This document shows positions 8,312 to 17,426 of a stretch of 64,000 nt of DNA, piece by piece. The notes below the pieces were generated by a model. The model saw only the letters and a list, made by a program, of their open reading frames with translations. It was not told the origin of the DNA and did no database searches. The stretch lies in NCBI GenBank assembly GCA_020633435.1, contig JACKDP010000004.1, positions 310,001-374,000 on the forward strand. Reading direction: 5' to 3'. The stretch's first letter is position 1. Every line of letters starts with the position of its first letter. The DNA comes from Myxococcales bacterium (GTDB taxonomy: Bacteria > Myxococcota_A > Bradymonadia > UBA7976 > UBA1532). The translations under genes and the position numbers were made by a program.

Positions 8312-9196
8312 ATGCCCGCGCTCTCCCGTGAACTGCTGAAGGAAATCCGGCGCATCGAGATCGTGACCCGCCGCCTGGTGAACCAGCAGATGGCCGGTCA
8401 GTACCACTCGGTGTTCAAGGGGCAGGGCATGTCCTTCGACGAGGTGCGCCAGTACGCCCTCGGCGACGACCCCCGCCGCATCGACTGGAACGTCACGGCC
8501 CGCACCGGCGACCCCTACGTCAAGACGTTCGTCGAGGAGCGCGAGCTGACGGTCCTCATCGTGGTGGACATGTCGGGCTCGATGGCCTTCGGCACCCAGG
8601 GCGACTCGAAGCGGCGCGTGGCCGCCCGCCTGGCCGCGATGATGGCGTTCTCGGCCATCAAGAACGGCGACCGGGTGGGCCTGGTGGCGTTCGCCGACTC
8701 GGTGGAGCGCTACACGCCGCCCCAGAAGGGGCGCAAGCACGTGCTGCGCATCATCGACGAGATCCTGAGCTTCGATCCCGTCGGCAGCGGCACGAACCTG
8801 CGCGAGGCGCTGGAGTTCGTCGGCCGGGTGACGCGCCGCAAGTCCGTGGTCCTGCTCATCTCCGACTTCCTCGACAGCGACTACGAGCGCGCCCTGCACG
8901 TGACGGCGCGGCGGCACGACCTCATCCCCATGACGGTCGTCGATCCGGCCGAGCGGGTGCTGCCCGACCTGGGCCTGGTGATGTTCGAGGACGCCGAGTC
9001 GGGGCGCCTGATCGCGTTCGACACCGGCTCGGCCAGCGTCCGGGCGGGCTACCAGGCCCACCAGATCGAGCAGCAGGACGACCGCGACGAGGACTTCCGG
9101 CGCTACGGCGTCAGCCCCATCGAGGTGCGCACCGACGCGCGCGACTACGCGGCGCCGCTGGTGAACTACTTCCGCATCCGGTCCAAGCGGTCATGA
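8312..9196 (+). CDS. DUF58 domain protein (vWA-like, MoxR partner)
   Basis: This encodes 294 residues with no signal peptide, so it is cytoplasmic. DDPRRIDWNVTARTGDPYVK is the diagnostic DUF58 segment. IVVDMSGSMAFG is a metal-ion-dependent adhesion site (DxSxS) followed by a vWA-like fold, with a downstream GSGTNLREAL threonine position. DUF58 proteins normally sit directly after moxR and are thought to bind the ATPase. The gene starts 15 bp after the MoxR stop and overlaps the next gene by 4 bp (ATGA at 9193). Confidence 0.92.
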   Translation: MPALSRELLKEIRRIEIVTRRLVNQQMAGQYHSVFKGQGMSFDEVRQYALGDDPRRIDWNVTARTGDPYVKTFVEERELTVLIVVDMSGSMAFGTQGDSKRRVAARLAAMMAFSAIKNGDRVGLVAFADSVERYTPPQKGRKHVLRIIDEILSFDPVGSGTNLREALEFVGRVTRRKSVVLLISDFLDSDYERALHVTARRHDLIPMTVVDPAERVLPDLGLVMFEDAESGRLIAFDTGSASVRAGYQAHQIEQQDDRDEDFRRYGVSPIEVRTDARDYAAPLVNYFRIRSKRS

Positions 9197-10257
9197 GCAG
9201 CCTCTTCGTCCTCCTGGCCCTCCTGGCCCCCGACGCCGGCCCCGCGGTGGTGGACGTGGGCGATCCCGTCGCCCCCGCTTCGGCGGCCCCGGCGTCCGGC
9301 GCGGCGCCGGCCGCGCCCGAGACGGCGGCCCCGAAGCCGAGCGGCCCGCCCCCCGAGGTGACGTTCGCCTGCGCCCCCAGCCCGGTGAAGGTCGGCGAGG
9401 TGCTCGCCTGCACCCTCACGGCCCTGCACCGCGAGGACGTCAGCATCACCGTCACGGCCCCGCCCGCCTTCAAGGCCGACAAGGGCGGCCCCCCGGTGAA
9501 GCAGGCCGACGGCCGCCTGAAGACGGAGCGGGTGCTGCGCATGCAGCCCCTCGAGCCCCGCCCGGAGCTCAAGGTCAGCGGCCTGCGGGTCATCTGGCGC
9601 GAGGCGTCGGGGGCCGAGGGCAGCATGGACGTGGCCGAGCAGGTGGTGCCCATCCAGCGCCTGCTGCTGGCCGAGAGCGACCCGAAGTTCAAGAGCTACG
9701 AGGAGCCCCAGGGCGACGCGGCGGCGTTCTTCGAGCGCCACGGGGCGGTGCCCTACCGGGTGGTCAACTGGCCGCTCATCATCGGCCTGTGGATCGTCGG
9801 CGGCGTCCTGCTGGGGCTGATCATCGGGCGCATCGTCTGGAAGATCATCGACGCCCGGCGCCACCCACCGGGGCCCCCGGTAGACCCCCGCCCGGCCCAT
9901 GTGATCGCGCTGTCGGCGCTGGACGCGCTGTCGGCCGAGGCCCAGACCACCTCCATGGAGGTCAAGGCCTACTACAGCCGCCTGTCGGAGATCATCCGGG
10001 CCTACCTGGAGCGGCGCTACCACTTCACGGCCCTCGAGATGACCAGCGACGAGATCCGGCGCGAGGCCCGCTCCATGGACCTGCGCCACGAGGCGGGGGT
10101 GGCCATCGACCGGTTCCTCGACGAGACGGACCTGGTGAAGTTCGCCGCCCACCTGCCGGCCTCCGGCGACGCGGACACCGTGATGCTGGCGGCCCGCGGG
10201 CTCATCCAGATCACCCGGCAGTCCGACGACGAGCTGGCCGCGGAGGCGGAGGCATGA
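9193..10257 (+). CDS. BatD/DUF4381-like membrane protein of the Bat operon
   Basis: This encodes 354 residues: a short hydrophobic N-terminal signal (MSSLFVLLALLAPDAG), an Ala/Pro linker, and a beta-rich extracytoplasmic region (VTFACAPSPVKVGEVLACTL) resembling one BatD repeat. A transmembrane helix follows near residues 196-218 (LIIGLWIVGGVLLGLIIG), then a cytoplasmic alpha domain containing YYSRLSEIIRAYLERRY. That tail is the conserved part of DUF4381 and the BatD C-terminus. It overlaps both neighbours by 4 bp. It is probably a membrane partner of the vWA proteins, giving the operon two BatD-like members. The assignment rests on pattern and context. Confidence 0.75.
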   Translation: MSSLFVLLALLAPDAGPAVVDVGDPVAPASAAPASGAAPAAPETAAPKPSGPPPEVTFACAPSPVKVGEVLACTLTALHREDVSITVTAPPAFKADKGGPPVKQADGRLKTERVLRMQPLEPRPELKVSGLRVIWREASGAEGSMDVAEQVVPIQRLLLAESDPKFKSYEEPQGDAAAFFERHGAVPYRVVNWPLIIGLWIVGGVLLGLIIGRIVWKIIDARRHPPGPPVDPRPAHVIALSALDALSAEAQTTSMEVKAYYSRLSEIIRAYLERRYHFTALEMTSDEIRREARSMDLRHEAGVAIDRFLDETDLVKFAAHLPASGDADTVMLAARGLIQITRQSDDELAAEAEA

Positions 10258-11315
10258 CCTGGCCCGAGTACAGCGTGTGGACGCAGGTGGCCTGGTGGGG
10301 CCTCGTGGCCCTGACGCTCTTCTCGCTGGGGCGGACCTGGCTGCGCATCCGCACCAGCGCCCCCGGCATGCGCTTCCCCACGGGCCACCGCGTCGACGGC
10401 GTGCGCCGCGGCCTGCGCGCCCGGCTCGTGCACACCCCGCTCGTCCTGCGCACCCTGGCCCTGCCGCTGCTGGTCATGGCCCTGAGCCGCCCCCAGCTCA
10501 CCGAGGAGGAGACGGCGGACGTCGAGGGCATCGACATCGTGGTCGCCTTCGACATGTCGGGCTCCATGGCCTCGGTCGACATCAGCGACGAGGACCTCGT
10601 CCGGCTGCAGAACGAGAACAAGGAGCCGAAGGACCGCTTCACCATCGCCACCGAGGTGGTGCGCGACTTCATCCAGACCCGGAAGTACGACCGCGTGAGC
10701 CTGGTCGTCTTCGGCAAGGAGGCCTTCCTCCAGTTCCCCCTCACCCTCGACTACGGCGTGATGCTCAGCATCGTCGACCGCATGGCCCTGGGCGACATCG
10801 ACGGCGGCGGGACGGTCATCGGCAACGCCCTGGCCATGAGCCTGGCGCGCCTGCGCGACAGCGACTCGAAGACGAAGCTGATCATCCTGCTGACCGACGG
10901 CGAGGACAACGGCAGCAACATCTCGCCCCTGGAGATGGCCCGGGAGGCCGGCGAGCGCGGCGTGAAGGTCTTCCCCATCCTGGTGGGCACGGAGGACCAG
11001 TCCCGCCAGCCCGTCGGTGACATGGTCGACGCCTTCACCGGGCACCGCATCTACAAGAAGGTCGACAACAAGGTGAACCCGACGCTGCTCGAGAAGATCG
11101 CCGAGACGGCGGACGGGCAGTTCTACCGGGCCGGGGACAAGGAGAAGCTCGCCAAGGACTTCCTCGACATCCTCGATCGCTTCGAGAAGAGCCGCCTCGT
11201 CGACTACGCCGCGGCCGATCGCACCGAGCTGTTCAACTGGTTCCTGCTGCCCGGCCTGGCGCTGCTGCTGCTCGAGATCCTGCTGTCCCAGACCTGGCTG
11301 CGGAGGTTCCCATGA
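10254..11315 (+). CDS. batA: BatA, vWA-domain membrane protein
   Basis: This encodes 353 residues from the ATG at 10254, which overlaps the previous stop (ATGA). The open frame extends further upstream only as a shadow. There are two N-terminal hydrophobic helices, then IVVAFDMSGSMASVD with the DxSxS metal site, LVVFGKEAFLQFPLT, GGGTVIGNAL supplying the Thr ligand, and IILLTDGEDNGSN as the second Asp motif. A C-terminal helix (FLLPGLALLLLEILL) anchors the protein with the vWA domain between membrane segments. This matches BatA of aerotolerance-type operons, which work with MoxR. It overlaps batB by 4 bp. Confidence 0.9.
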   Translation: MTWPEYSVWTQVAWWGLVALTLFSLGRTWLRIRTSAPGMRFPTGHRVDGVRRGLRARLVHTPLVLRTLALPLLVMALSRPQLTEEETADVEGIDIVVAFDMSGSMASVDISDEDLVRLQNENKEPKDRFTIATEVVRDFIQTRKYDRVSLVVFGKEAFLQFPLTLDYGVMLSIVDRMALGDIDGGGTVIGNALAMSLARLRDSDSKTKLIILLTDGEDNGSNISPLEMAREAGERGVKVFPILVGTEDQSRQPVGDMVDAFTGHRIYKKVDNKVNPTLLEKIAETADGQFYRAGDKEKLAKDFLDILDRFEKSRLVDYAAADRTELFNWFLLPGLALLLLEILLSQTWLRRFP

Positions 11316-12376
11316 AGTGGGACCTGGGCATGCTCTGGCTGCTGGCGGCCCCGGCGCTGGCGATCGTGGCCTATGTGTACGGCCACACGAAGCGCCGCCG
11401 CCTGCTGGCCCGCGCCGGCAACACCGTGCTGGTGCGCCGCCTGCTGGCGACGTTCTCGCTGGAGAAGCGCCTCTTCAAGCAGCTCCTCATGGTCCTTGCC
11501 ATCAGCGCCGCCACGGCCGCCGCCCTGCGGCCGCAGTACGGCCGGCGCCCCGAGGCCGTCCGCCAGGCGGGCATCGACGTGGCCGTCGCCTTCGACATCT
11601 CCAAGTCGATGCTGGCCCGCGACGTCCAGCCCTCGCGCCTCGGCGCCGCCCAGGGCCTGCTGCAGCAGCTCCTGAACCTGCTCGTCGGCCACCGCGTCGC
11701 CCTCGTGCCGTTCGCCGGCATCGCCTTCACGCAGTCACCCCTCACCGCCGACAAGAGCGCGGTGCGCCTGTACCTGGAGAGCCTGGATCCGCGGCAGATG
11801 CCCGTGGGCGGCACCAACCTGGCGATGGCCATCGAAGAGGGCGTGAAGCTGCTGACCAGCGAGGGGGACCGCGGCGACCGCGCCAGCCGCAGCCGCGTGC
11901 TGCTGCTCGTCACGGACGGGGAGGACGTCGCCGACGCCCAGGGCGAGGCCGCCCGCGCGGCGGCCCGCAAGGCGGCCGAGGGGGGCGTGCGCCTCTACGC
12001 CGTCGCCGTGGGCACCCGCCTGGGCGAGCCCATCCCCATCCTCAACGACGACGGCACCCACGCCGGCTACCAGCGCGACTCCAGCGGCAAGCCCATCTAC
12101 AGCAAGCTGAACCTGACGCTCCTGGAGGAGCTGGTGAAGCTGGCCTCCCCGGACGACCCGGATCGCAGCCGCGTCTTCCTGCTGGATGGCAACACGGCGG
12201 CGGCGGTGGATCTGGCCAACGAGCTGGACCACCTGCAGAAGACCACCATGGAGAGCAGCGTGCGCCACAAGCACGGCGAGAAGTTCCAGTACGTGCTGAT
12301 CTTCGCCGTCTTCCTGCTGCTCTTCGATCTCTTTGTCGGCGAGCGGCGCCGCCGGCGGCAGGAGGACGTGGCATGA
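11312..12376 (+). CDS. batB: BatB, vWA-domain membrane protein
   Basis: This encodes 354 residues. Two N-terminal helices (MLWLLAAPALAIVAYVYG and LLMVLAISAATAAAL) precede a vWA domain with VAFDISKSM (DxSxS), GGTNLAMAIEEG and LLLVTDGEDVADA. A C-terminal helix (YVLIFAVFLLLFDLFVG) is followed by a basic tail. The order and spacing are those of BatB, a paralogue of BatA that usually forms a complex with the TPR protein BatC. Start and stop overlap batA and batC by 4 bp each, indicating translational coupling. Confidence 0.9.
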   Translation: MKWDLGMLWLLAAPALAIVAYVYGHTKRRRLLARAGNTVLVRRLLATFSLEKRLFKQLLMVLAISAATAAALRPQYGRRPEAVRQAGIDVAVAFDISKSMLARDVQPSRLGAAQGLLQQLLNLLVGHRVALVPFAGIAFTQSPLTADKSAVRLYLESLDPRQMPVGGTNLAMAIEEGVKLLTSEGDRGDRASRSRVLLLVTDGEDVADAQGEAARAAARKAAEGGVRLYAVAVGTRLGEPIPILNDDGTHAGYQRDSSGKPIYSKLNLTLLEELVKLASPDDPDRSRVFLLDGNTAAAVDLANELDHLQKTTMESSVRHKHGEKFQYVLIFAVFLLLFDLFVGERRRRRQEDVA

Positions 12377-13851
12377 GGCAGGCCCGGCTCATCGTCACCT
12401 GTGTGTTCCTGGCCGGCTTCGGGCCCTTCATCTGCGACGACGCCGACGTCGCCGAGGCCCGCAAGCAGACGCAGGCCGGCAACGGCGCGGCCGCGATCGA
12501 GGCGCTGGCGGGGGTCACGACGGACGCCGCCGAGGTGCACCTGGCCCGGGCCGTGGCCCACCTGGCCCAGAAGCAGCCCGACCAGGCCCTGGAGGCCCTG
12601 AGCAACGCCTACCGGCTGGTGGCCGGCGCCGAGGCCCGGGGCGAGCCCCTGGAGAACGGCCCCGATCTGCGCCGCCGCATCGCGTTCAACCGCGGCCTGG
12701 CCCAGGCCCAGAAGGAAGACTGGGAGACCGCCCAGGCCGAGTTCGGCAAGGTGCTGCTGCTCGATCCCGCCGACGACGACGCCCGGCACAACCTGGAGCT
12801 CGCGTGGCTGAAGGCGCACCCGCCCTGCCCCCTGCGCGAGGACGACCACGAGCCGGACGACACGCGCAAGGACGCGAAACCATGGGACAAAGAGCATGCC
12901 GCCGACCGCATGCTCTGCCCCACCAACGAGGACTGGTACGCCCTCGAGGCCCCGGCCCGCTCGCTGCTCTACGTCACCCTCAAGGCCGAGGTGAAGAAGG
13001 AGGAGGGCGAGGACCGGGCCGTGAAGCTCGAGCTCTTCGCCCCCGCCGACGGCCCCGACACCCCCTCCCGCCAGGCGGACGTGGTGGGCGGGCAGGCCCG
13101 CGTCAGCTACACCGGCCTGCCCGCGGGCGGCTCGTGGGCGGTGCGCGTGCACGGCGACGGCAAGGCCGAGGTCAAGTACAGCCTCGAGGTCGAGCTGGTG
13201 CCCCCCTGCCCGGCCGACGACACCTTCGAGGGCAAGGACACCGCCGAGTCCCCCTACCCGCTGGCCGAGGGGGAGGAGCCGACGCTCAAGGCCTGCCCCG
13301 ACAACCCGGACTGGTTCCTGGTGAAGGTGCCGCCCAAGGAGGGCCGCAAGGTCACGGTGGCCTTCGACGCCGACCGCGCCCCCCTCGACGTGCACCTGTA
13401 CGGGCCCACCTACACCGAGGGCGAGCTGCCCGTGGCCGTCGCCCCGGGCGGGCCCAACGGCGCCGTGCTGCGGCTGCCGGCGGGCGAGGAGGAGCGCAGC
13501 TTCCGCGTGCGGGTGGCCGCGTCGACGCCCGAGGAGAACATCTACACGCTGAAGGTCGAGAAGGACGAGGGCGGCGATGGCCAGGACGGCCAGGATCCGC
13601 CCCCCAAGGACGACGAGAAGAAGGACGACGAGCAGAAGGACGACGAGAAGAAGGACGACGAGAAGAAGGACCAGCAGGATCCGCAAGACCAGGATCCGAA
13701 GGACCAGCAGGCCCCCAAGCCGCCGCCGCCGCCCGACCAGGTCGACATCGACCAGCTCATCGACTCGCTCGACCAGCACGAGAAGAACCCGCAGCTCGAG
13801 AAGGCGCTGCGGATGCTGCGCACCCCGCCGCCCCGCATGGAAGATTATTGA
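12373..13851 (+). CDS. batC: BatC-like TPR protein with two PPC-like domains and a charged tail
   Basis: This encodes 492 residues. The N-terminal signal region (MRQARLIVTCVFLAGFGPF) is followed by TPR-type helices to about residue 155. Two copies of a pre-peptidase C-terminal-like beta module come next: DDHEPDDTRKDAK with NEDWYALE, and DDTFEGKDTAESP with NPDWFLVKV. A highly charged repeat (KKDDEQKDDEKKDDE) leads to a C-terminal helix DQVDIDQLIDSLDQHE. Ordinary BatC is much shorter and has only the TPR part, so the beta modules are an addition. It overlaps batB by 4 bp. Role inferred: periplasmic scaffold binding BatB. Confidence 0.8.
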   Translation: MRQARLIVTCVFLAGFGPFICDDADVAEARKQTQAGNGAAAIEALAGVTTDAAEVHLARAVAHLAQKQPDQALEALSNAYRLVAGAEARGEPLENGPDLRRRIAFNRGLAQAQKEDWETAQAEFGKVLLLDPADDDARHNLELAWLKAHPPCPLREDDHEPDDTRKDAKPWDKEHAADRMLCPTNEDWYALEAPARSLLYVTLKAEVKKEEGEDRAVKLELFAPADGPDTPSRQADVVGGQARVSYTGLPAGGSWAVRVHGDGKAEVKYSLEVELVPPCPADDTFEGKDTAESPYPLAEGEEPTLKACPDNPDWFLVKVPPKEGRKVTVAFDADRAPLDVHLYGPTYTEGELPVAVAPGGPNGAVLRLPAGEEERSFRVRVAASTPEENIYTLKVEKDEGGDGQDGQDPPPKDDEKKDDEQKDDEKKDDEKKDQQDPQDQDPKDQQAPKPPPPPDQVDIDQLIDSLDQHEKNPQLEKALRMLRTPPPRMEDY

Positions 13852-13885
13852 AGCCATGCAGGGAGGGGTATGGTACAGCGCCCAC

Positions 13886-15664
13886 ATGGCGTCTCTGCGT
13901 TCTTATCGTGCCGGGGCGGGCGCGCTGGTGCTCGGGCTGCTCCTCCTCGTAGCGCCTCGCCTGGCGCACGCCCAGAGCGACGGCCCCCTCGACGTCTCCG
14001 TGGATCGCGCCCGCATCGAGCTGACCGACACCCTGCAGCTCTCCATCCGCACCACCACCGAGGGCCTGGGCCGCGCCGGCAGCCTGGAGAGCCCGTCCCT
14101 GGCCGACTGGCAGATCGTCGGGCAGCTCGAGCGCAACAGCATCGACGGCGCCCGCGGCGTGCAGCAGCGGCTCATCCAGCTCTCGCTCCAGCCCCGCAAG
14201 GCCGGGCCCATCGTCATCGCCCCCTTCGTGCTGAAGACCGACAACGGTGAGTATCGGTCGGAGCCCATCACCATCACGGTGGGTCCCAGCGGCAACAGCG
14301 CCGATGGCTCCAGCGGGGGCACCGCGACCCCCGAAGCCCCCGATCGCATCGCGTTCCTGCGCTGGGAGACGCCCCAGACGGAGCTCTGGCTCGGCGAGCA
14401 GACCGAGGCCGAGCTGGTGCTGTACTACAACCGCCAGGTCCGCCTGACGGACGCGACGCCGCCCGACGTGAACCTCGAGGGCTTCTGGACGCTGGATCGC
14501 CAGGGCCGCGAAGATCGCCGCCTCATCCAGATGGGCGACGAGATGTTCGTCCGCCAGCCCCTCGGCCTGTGGCAGCTCGTGCCCATCAAGGCCGGCGACC
14601 TGACGCTGCCCGCCGCGCCGATGCAGCTCACGGTGACCCAGGCCATCGGCCTGCGGCGCAGCAACCAGCGCATCGAGCGGGCCGCCGCCGGCCAGACCAT
14701 CCGCGTGAAGGCCCTGCCCGAGGCCGGCCGCCCGGTCCGCTTCAAGGGGCCCGCCGTCGGGGCGCTGACGCTCGAGGCCGCCACCGACCGCAGCCAGGTG
14801 AAGGCCAGCGAGGGCGTGCAGCTCACCGTGACGACGCAGGTGGAGGGCATGCTGCAGAACGTGCCGTCCATCGAGCTGCCCGACCTGCCCGACTTCCGCG
14901 TCTACCCGCCCTCCGACGTGGAGCAGAGCGCGGTGCGCAACGGCAAGCTGCGGGGCGTCCGCCGCCAGACGTGGCTGCTGCGGCCCACCCGCGACGGCGA
15001 TCTGACCATCCCGGCCCTCGCGCTGCCCTACTTCGATCCGGCCTCGGGCCAGTACGCCATCGCGCGCACCCGGCCGCTGAACATCCGCGCCACGGGGGCC
15101 ACCGATCCGGGGGCCCAGGGCGCCATCTCCGTCGAGGCCCGGCCCGCCGGCAATGATCCGGCGGCCCTGCCCCTGCGCGACATCCGCGCCCAGGTGGCCG
15201 ACGGCGGCGGCCTGCGCGCGCCCTACGCCGCGGCCTGGTTCGTCGCCATCGCGTTCGGCGCCCCGCTGCTCTTCCTGGGGGTCGTGGTCCGCGACCGCCT
15301 GCAGGCCCGCCGCCACCAGAACGCCGGCAGCCGCGCCGCCCGCAAGGCCGCCGGCCAGGCCCGCAGCCAGCTCGACCGCGTGGCCCGCGCCGGCGGCGAC
15401 CAGGCCTACGGCGAGATCGCCCGCATCCTGCTGAACTACCTGGAGGCCCGCCTGGCCCGCGCCGTCCGCGGCCTGACGCACCAGGATCTCGGGGCGTCGC
15501 TCGTGGCCCAGGGCGTCGACGAGGCCACCGTATCCAACCTCATCGCCGAGCTGGAGCACTGCGACTTCGCGCGCTTCGCCCCGGTCGCCGGGGCCGGCGA
15601 GGTGGAGCAGAGCGTGGCCCGCGCCCGCCAGATCGTCGATGGCATCGAGGGGGGCCTGCGATGA
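13886..15664 (+). CDS. batD: BatD, oxygen-tolerance family membrane protein
   Basis: This encodes 592 residues from the ATG at 13886, which gives a clean signal peptide (LVLGLLLLVAPRLAHA then QSDG). An in-frame ATG at 13856 would sit 4 nt after batC but adds ten residues before the signal. The extracytoplasmic part has repeated Ig-like beta units (VSVDRARIELTDTLQLSI, TLEAATDRSQVKASEGVQLT). A transmembrane helix lies near residues 447-467 (AWFVAIAFGAPLLFLGVVV), followed by a cytoplasmic helical domain with LARAVRGLTHQDLG. This matches BatD (PF13584). It overlaps batE by 4 bp. Confidence 0.9.
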   Translation: MASLRSYRAGAGALVLGLLLLVAPRLAHAQSDGPLDVSVDRARIELTDTLQLSIRTTTEGLGRAGSLESPSLADWQIVGQLERNSIDGARGVQQRLIQLSLQPRKAGPIVIAPFVLKTDNGEYRSEPITITVGPSGNSADGSSGGTATPEAPDRIAFLRWETPQTELWLGEQTEAELVLYYNRQVRLTDATPPDVNLEGFWTLDRQGREDRRLIQMGDEMFVRQPLGLWQLVPIKAGDLTLPAAPMQLTVTQAIGLRRSNQRIERAAAGQTIRVKALPEAGRPVRFKGPAVGALTLEAATDRSQVKASEGVQLTVTTQVEGMLQNVPSIELPDLPDFRVYPPSDVEQSAVRNGKLRGVRRQTWLLRPTRDGDLTIPALALPYFDPASGQYAIARTRPLNIRATGATDPGAQGAISVEARPAGNDPAALPLRDIRAQVADGGGLRAPYAAAWFVAIAFGAPLLFLGVVVRDRLQARRHQNAGSRAARKAAGQARSQLDRVARAGGDQAYGEIARILLNYLEARLARAVRGLTHQDLGASLVAQGVDEATVSNLIAELEHCDFARFAPVAGAGEVEQSVARARQIVDGIEGGLR

Positions 15665-16425
15665 GGCGCCTGCTGCTCCTCGGCCTGCTGCTGTGGCCGG
15701 CCCTGGCCGGCGCCGTCGACGTGGGCGCCGCCAACGATCTGTTCTGGAAGGGCCAGCACGGCGAGGCCGCCCAGGCCTACCGGGGCCTCACCGCCAACCA
15801 CCCCCAGAGCGCCGACCTCTGGTACAACCTGGGCTGCGCCGAGGCCCGCGCCGGCCGCCTGGGCCGCGCCATCCACGCCTTTGAGCAGGCCCTCATCCTG
15901 CGCCCCGGCGACGACGACGCCAGCCAGAACCTCGACGCCGTGCGCGCCCTGGCCCTGGAGCGCGGCGTGGCCGGCGCCGGCGACGCCCGGGTCATCCCCC
16001 CCGGCGAGGACGACACCGGCACCGGCCTGCTGACGGCCATGAGCGCCGAGCTGCTGACGTTCGTGTTCGCGGGCACCTGGATCGCCCTGTTCGCCCTGCT
16101 CATCGTCTGGCGCCGGGCGACGCGCCCGTCCCTGCACACCACGGCCTCGTTCGTCGCCCTCATCATGGGCCTGCTGGCCGCGGCCAGCGGCGGCGTGCTG
16201 CTGGGCCGGGCCTACGTCGTCGAGAACGTCCAGCAGGGCGTCGTGCTCGCCCGCACCTCCGTGCGCGCGGGCCCGGGCAGCGAGTACGCCCGGGGCGTCG
16301 TCCTGGCCGAGGGCGTGATGGTCCGGCTGCGGGGCAGCGACGGCGACTGGCGCCAGGTCACCCTGCCCGACGGCGCCGAGGGCTGGCTGCCGACGGCGGA
16401 CGTGGGCGTCCTCGAGCGCCCCTGA
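15661..16425 (+). CDS. batE: BatE-like protein: TPR, two membrane helices, bacterial SH3 domain
   Basis: This encodes 254 residues. The signal peptide MRRLLLLGLLLWPALAGA is followed by TPR repeats (DLWYNLGCAEARAGRLGRAI, residues about 25-100), two transmembrane helices (FVFAGTWIALFALLIVW and FVALIMGLLAAASGGVLLG) and a C-terminal bacterial SH3 domain. The SH3 domain is recognised from ARTSVRAGPGSEY, GVMVRLRGSDGDWRQV and GAEGWLPTADVGVL. This order is typical of BatE in aerotolerance operons. It closes the operon; the next gene starts 35 bp later. Confidence 0.87.
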   Translation: MRRLLLLGLLLWPALAGAVDVGAANDLFWKGQHGEAAQAYRGLTANHPQSADLWYNLGCAEARAGRLGRAIHAFEQALILRPGDDDASQNLDAVRALALERGVAGAGDARVIPPGEDDTGTGLLTAMSAELLTFVFAGTWIALFALLIVWRRATRPSLHTTASFVALIMGLLAAASGGVLLGRAYVVENVQQGVVLARTSVRAGPGSEYARGVVLAEGVMVRLRGSDGDWRQVTLPDGAEGWLPTADVGVLERP

Positions 16426-16460
16426 GCGGCCGCCACCCGCCGGGCGGCCTGGGTGGATCC

Positions 16461-17426
16461 ATGTTGCAGATCAACGACTTGCCGATGACGGACGCCGCGT
16501 ACGACGCGGTGTGGGCCCTCAACGAGGCGGCGGGCGCCAACGCCCACATCCGCGGCGCCATCCAGCGCGCCCGGGATGACGCGCGGCGGCCCCACGGCGA
16601 GGTCGTCCGGCTGATCGCCACCCTCGATGGCACCCCGGTGGGCCACGCGGGGGCCTTCCCGCTGGTGTCCTACGCCGGCCCGGGCCGCCGGTACTGCCAG
16701 CTCGCCGTGCACCCGGACCACCAGGGCCGCGGCGTGGGCCGGGCCCTGCTGCAGGCCCTGCTGGCGCGCCTGCCCGACGCCCGCGAGCTGCTGGGCCAGC
16801 TCCGCGCGGGGGACGCCCGGGCCCGCCGCGTGCTCGACCACCTGGGCGGCGTCGTGGGCTCCGAGGATCTGGAGCAGCGCCTGCTGCTCGCCGACGTGGA
16901 CGTCGCCCGCCTGGAGGCCCTGGCCGGGCGGCTGGCGGCCCTGGGCCTGCGCGTCGTGCCCCTGGCCCGCTTGAAGGCCGAGGTGCCCGACTGGGTGGCG
17001 CGCCTGCACCGCCTGCACGTGGGCCTGGACGAGGACGTCCCCTCCCCCGTCGACCACGAGCCGCCGGATCTCGACGCCTGGGCCGCCGCCGAGCTCGGCG
17101 TCCCCGACGCCCGCCACGACGCCCTCTTCCTGGCCCTCGACGGCGACGCCTGGGTGGGGGTCTGCGAGCTGCGCCAGCCCGGCCGGCCCGACGCCCTCAT
17201 CCATGATCTGACCGGGGTGGTGCGGCCCTGGCGCCGCCGCGGCGTGGCCGCCGGCCTGAAGGCCACCGCCGCGCTCTGGGCCCGGCAGGCGGGCCTGACC
17301 CACCTGACGACGTGGACGCATGTGGAGAACGCCGCCATGCGGGCGACGAACGCCCGCATCGGCTTTCAGGAGGTGGCCCGCTGGCTCCTCTGGATCAGCG
17401 AGCGCGGCGGCGGCGCCACAGGCTGA
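16461..17426 (+). CDS. Protein with two GNAT acetyltransferase domains
   Basis: This encodes 321 residues, cytoplasmic. The first GNAT domain carries LAVHPDHQGRGVGRALL (residues about 74-90), an intact acetyl-CoA pyrophosphate loop (Q-G-R-G-V-G). The second has TGVVRPWRRRGVAAGLKATA and then THVENAAMRATNARIGF, the motif B helix that closes the fold. Substrate cannot be predicted. Tandem GNATs include mycothiol synthase, but nothing here ties this protein to that reaction. The 3' end overlaps the end of the opposing gene (17395) by 32 bp. Confidence 0.85.
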   Translation: MLQINDLPMTDAAYDAVWALNEAAGANAHIRGAIQRARDDARRPHGEVVRLIATLDGTPVGHAGAFPLVSYAGPGRRYCQLAVHPDHQGRGVGRALLQALLARLPDARELLGQLRAGDARARRVLDHLGGVVGSEDLEQRLLLADVDVARLEALAGRLAALGLRVVPLARLKAEVPDWVARLHRLHVGLDEDVPSPVDHEPPDLDAWAAAELGVPDARHDALFLALDGDAWVGVCELRQPGRPDALIHDLTGVVRPWRRRGVAAGLKATAALWARQAGLTHLTTWTHVENAAMRATNARIGFQEVARWLLWISERGGGATG

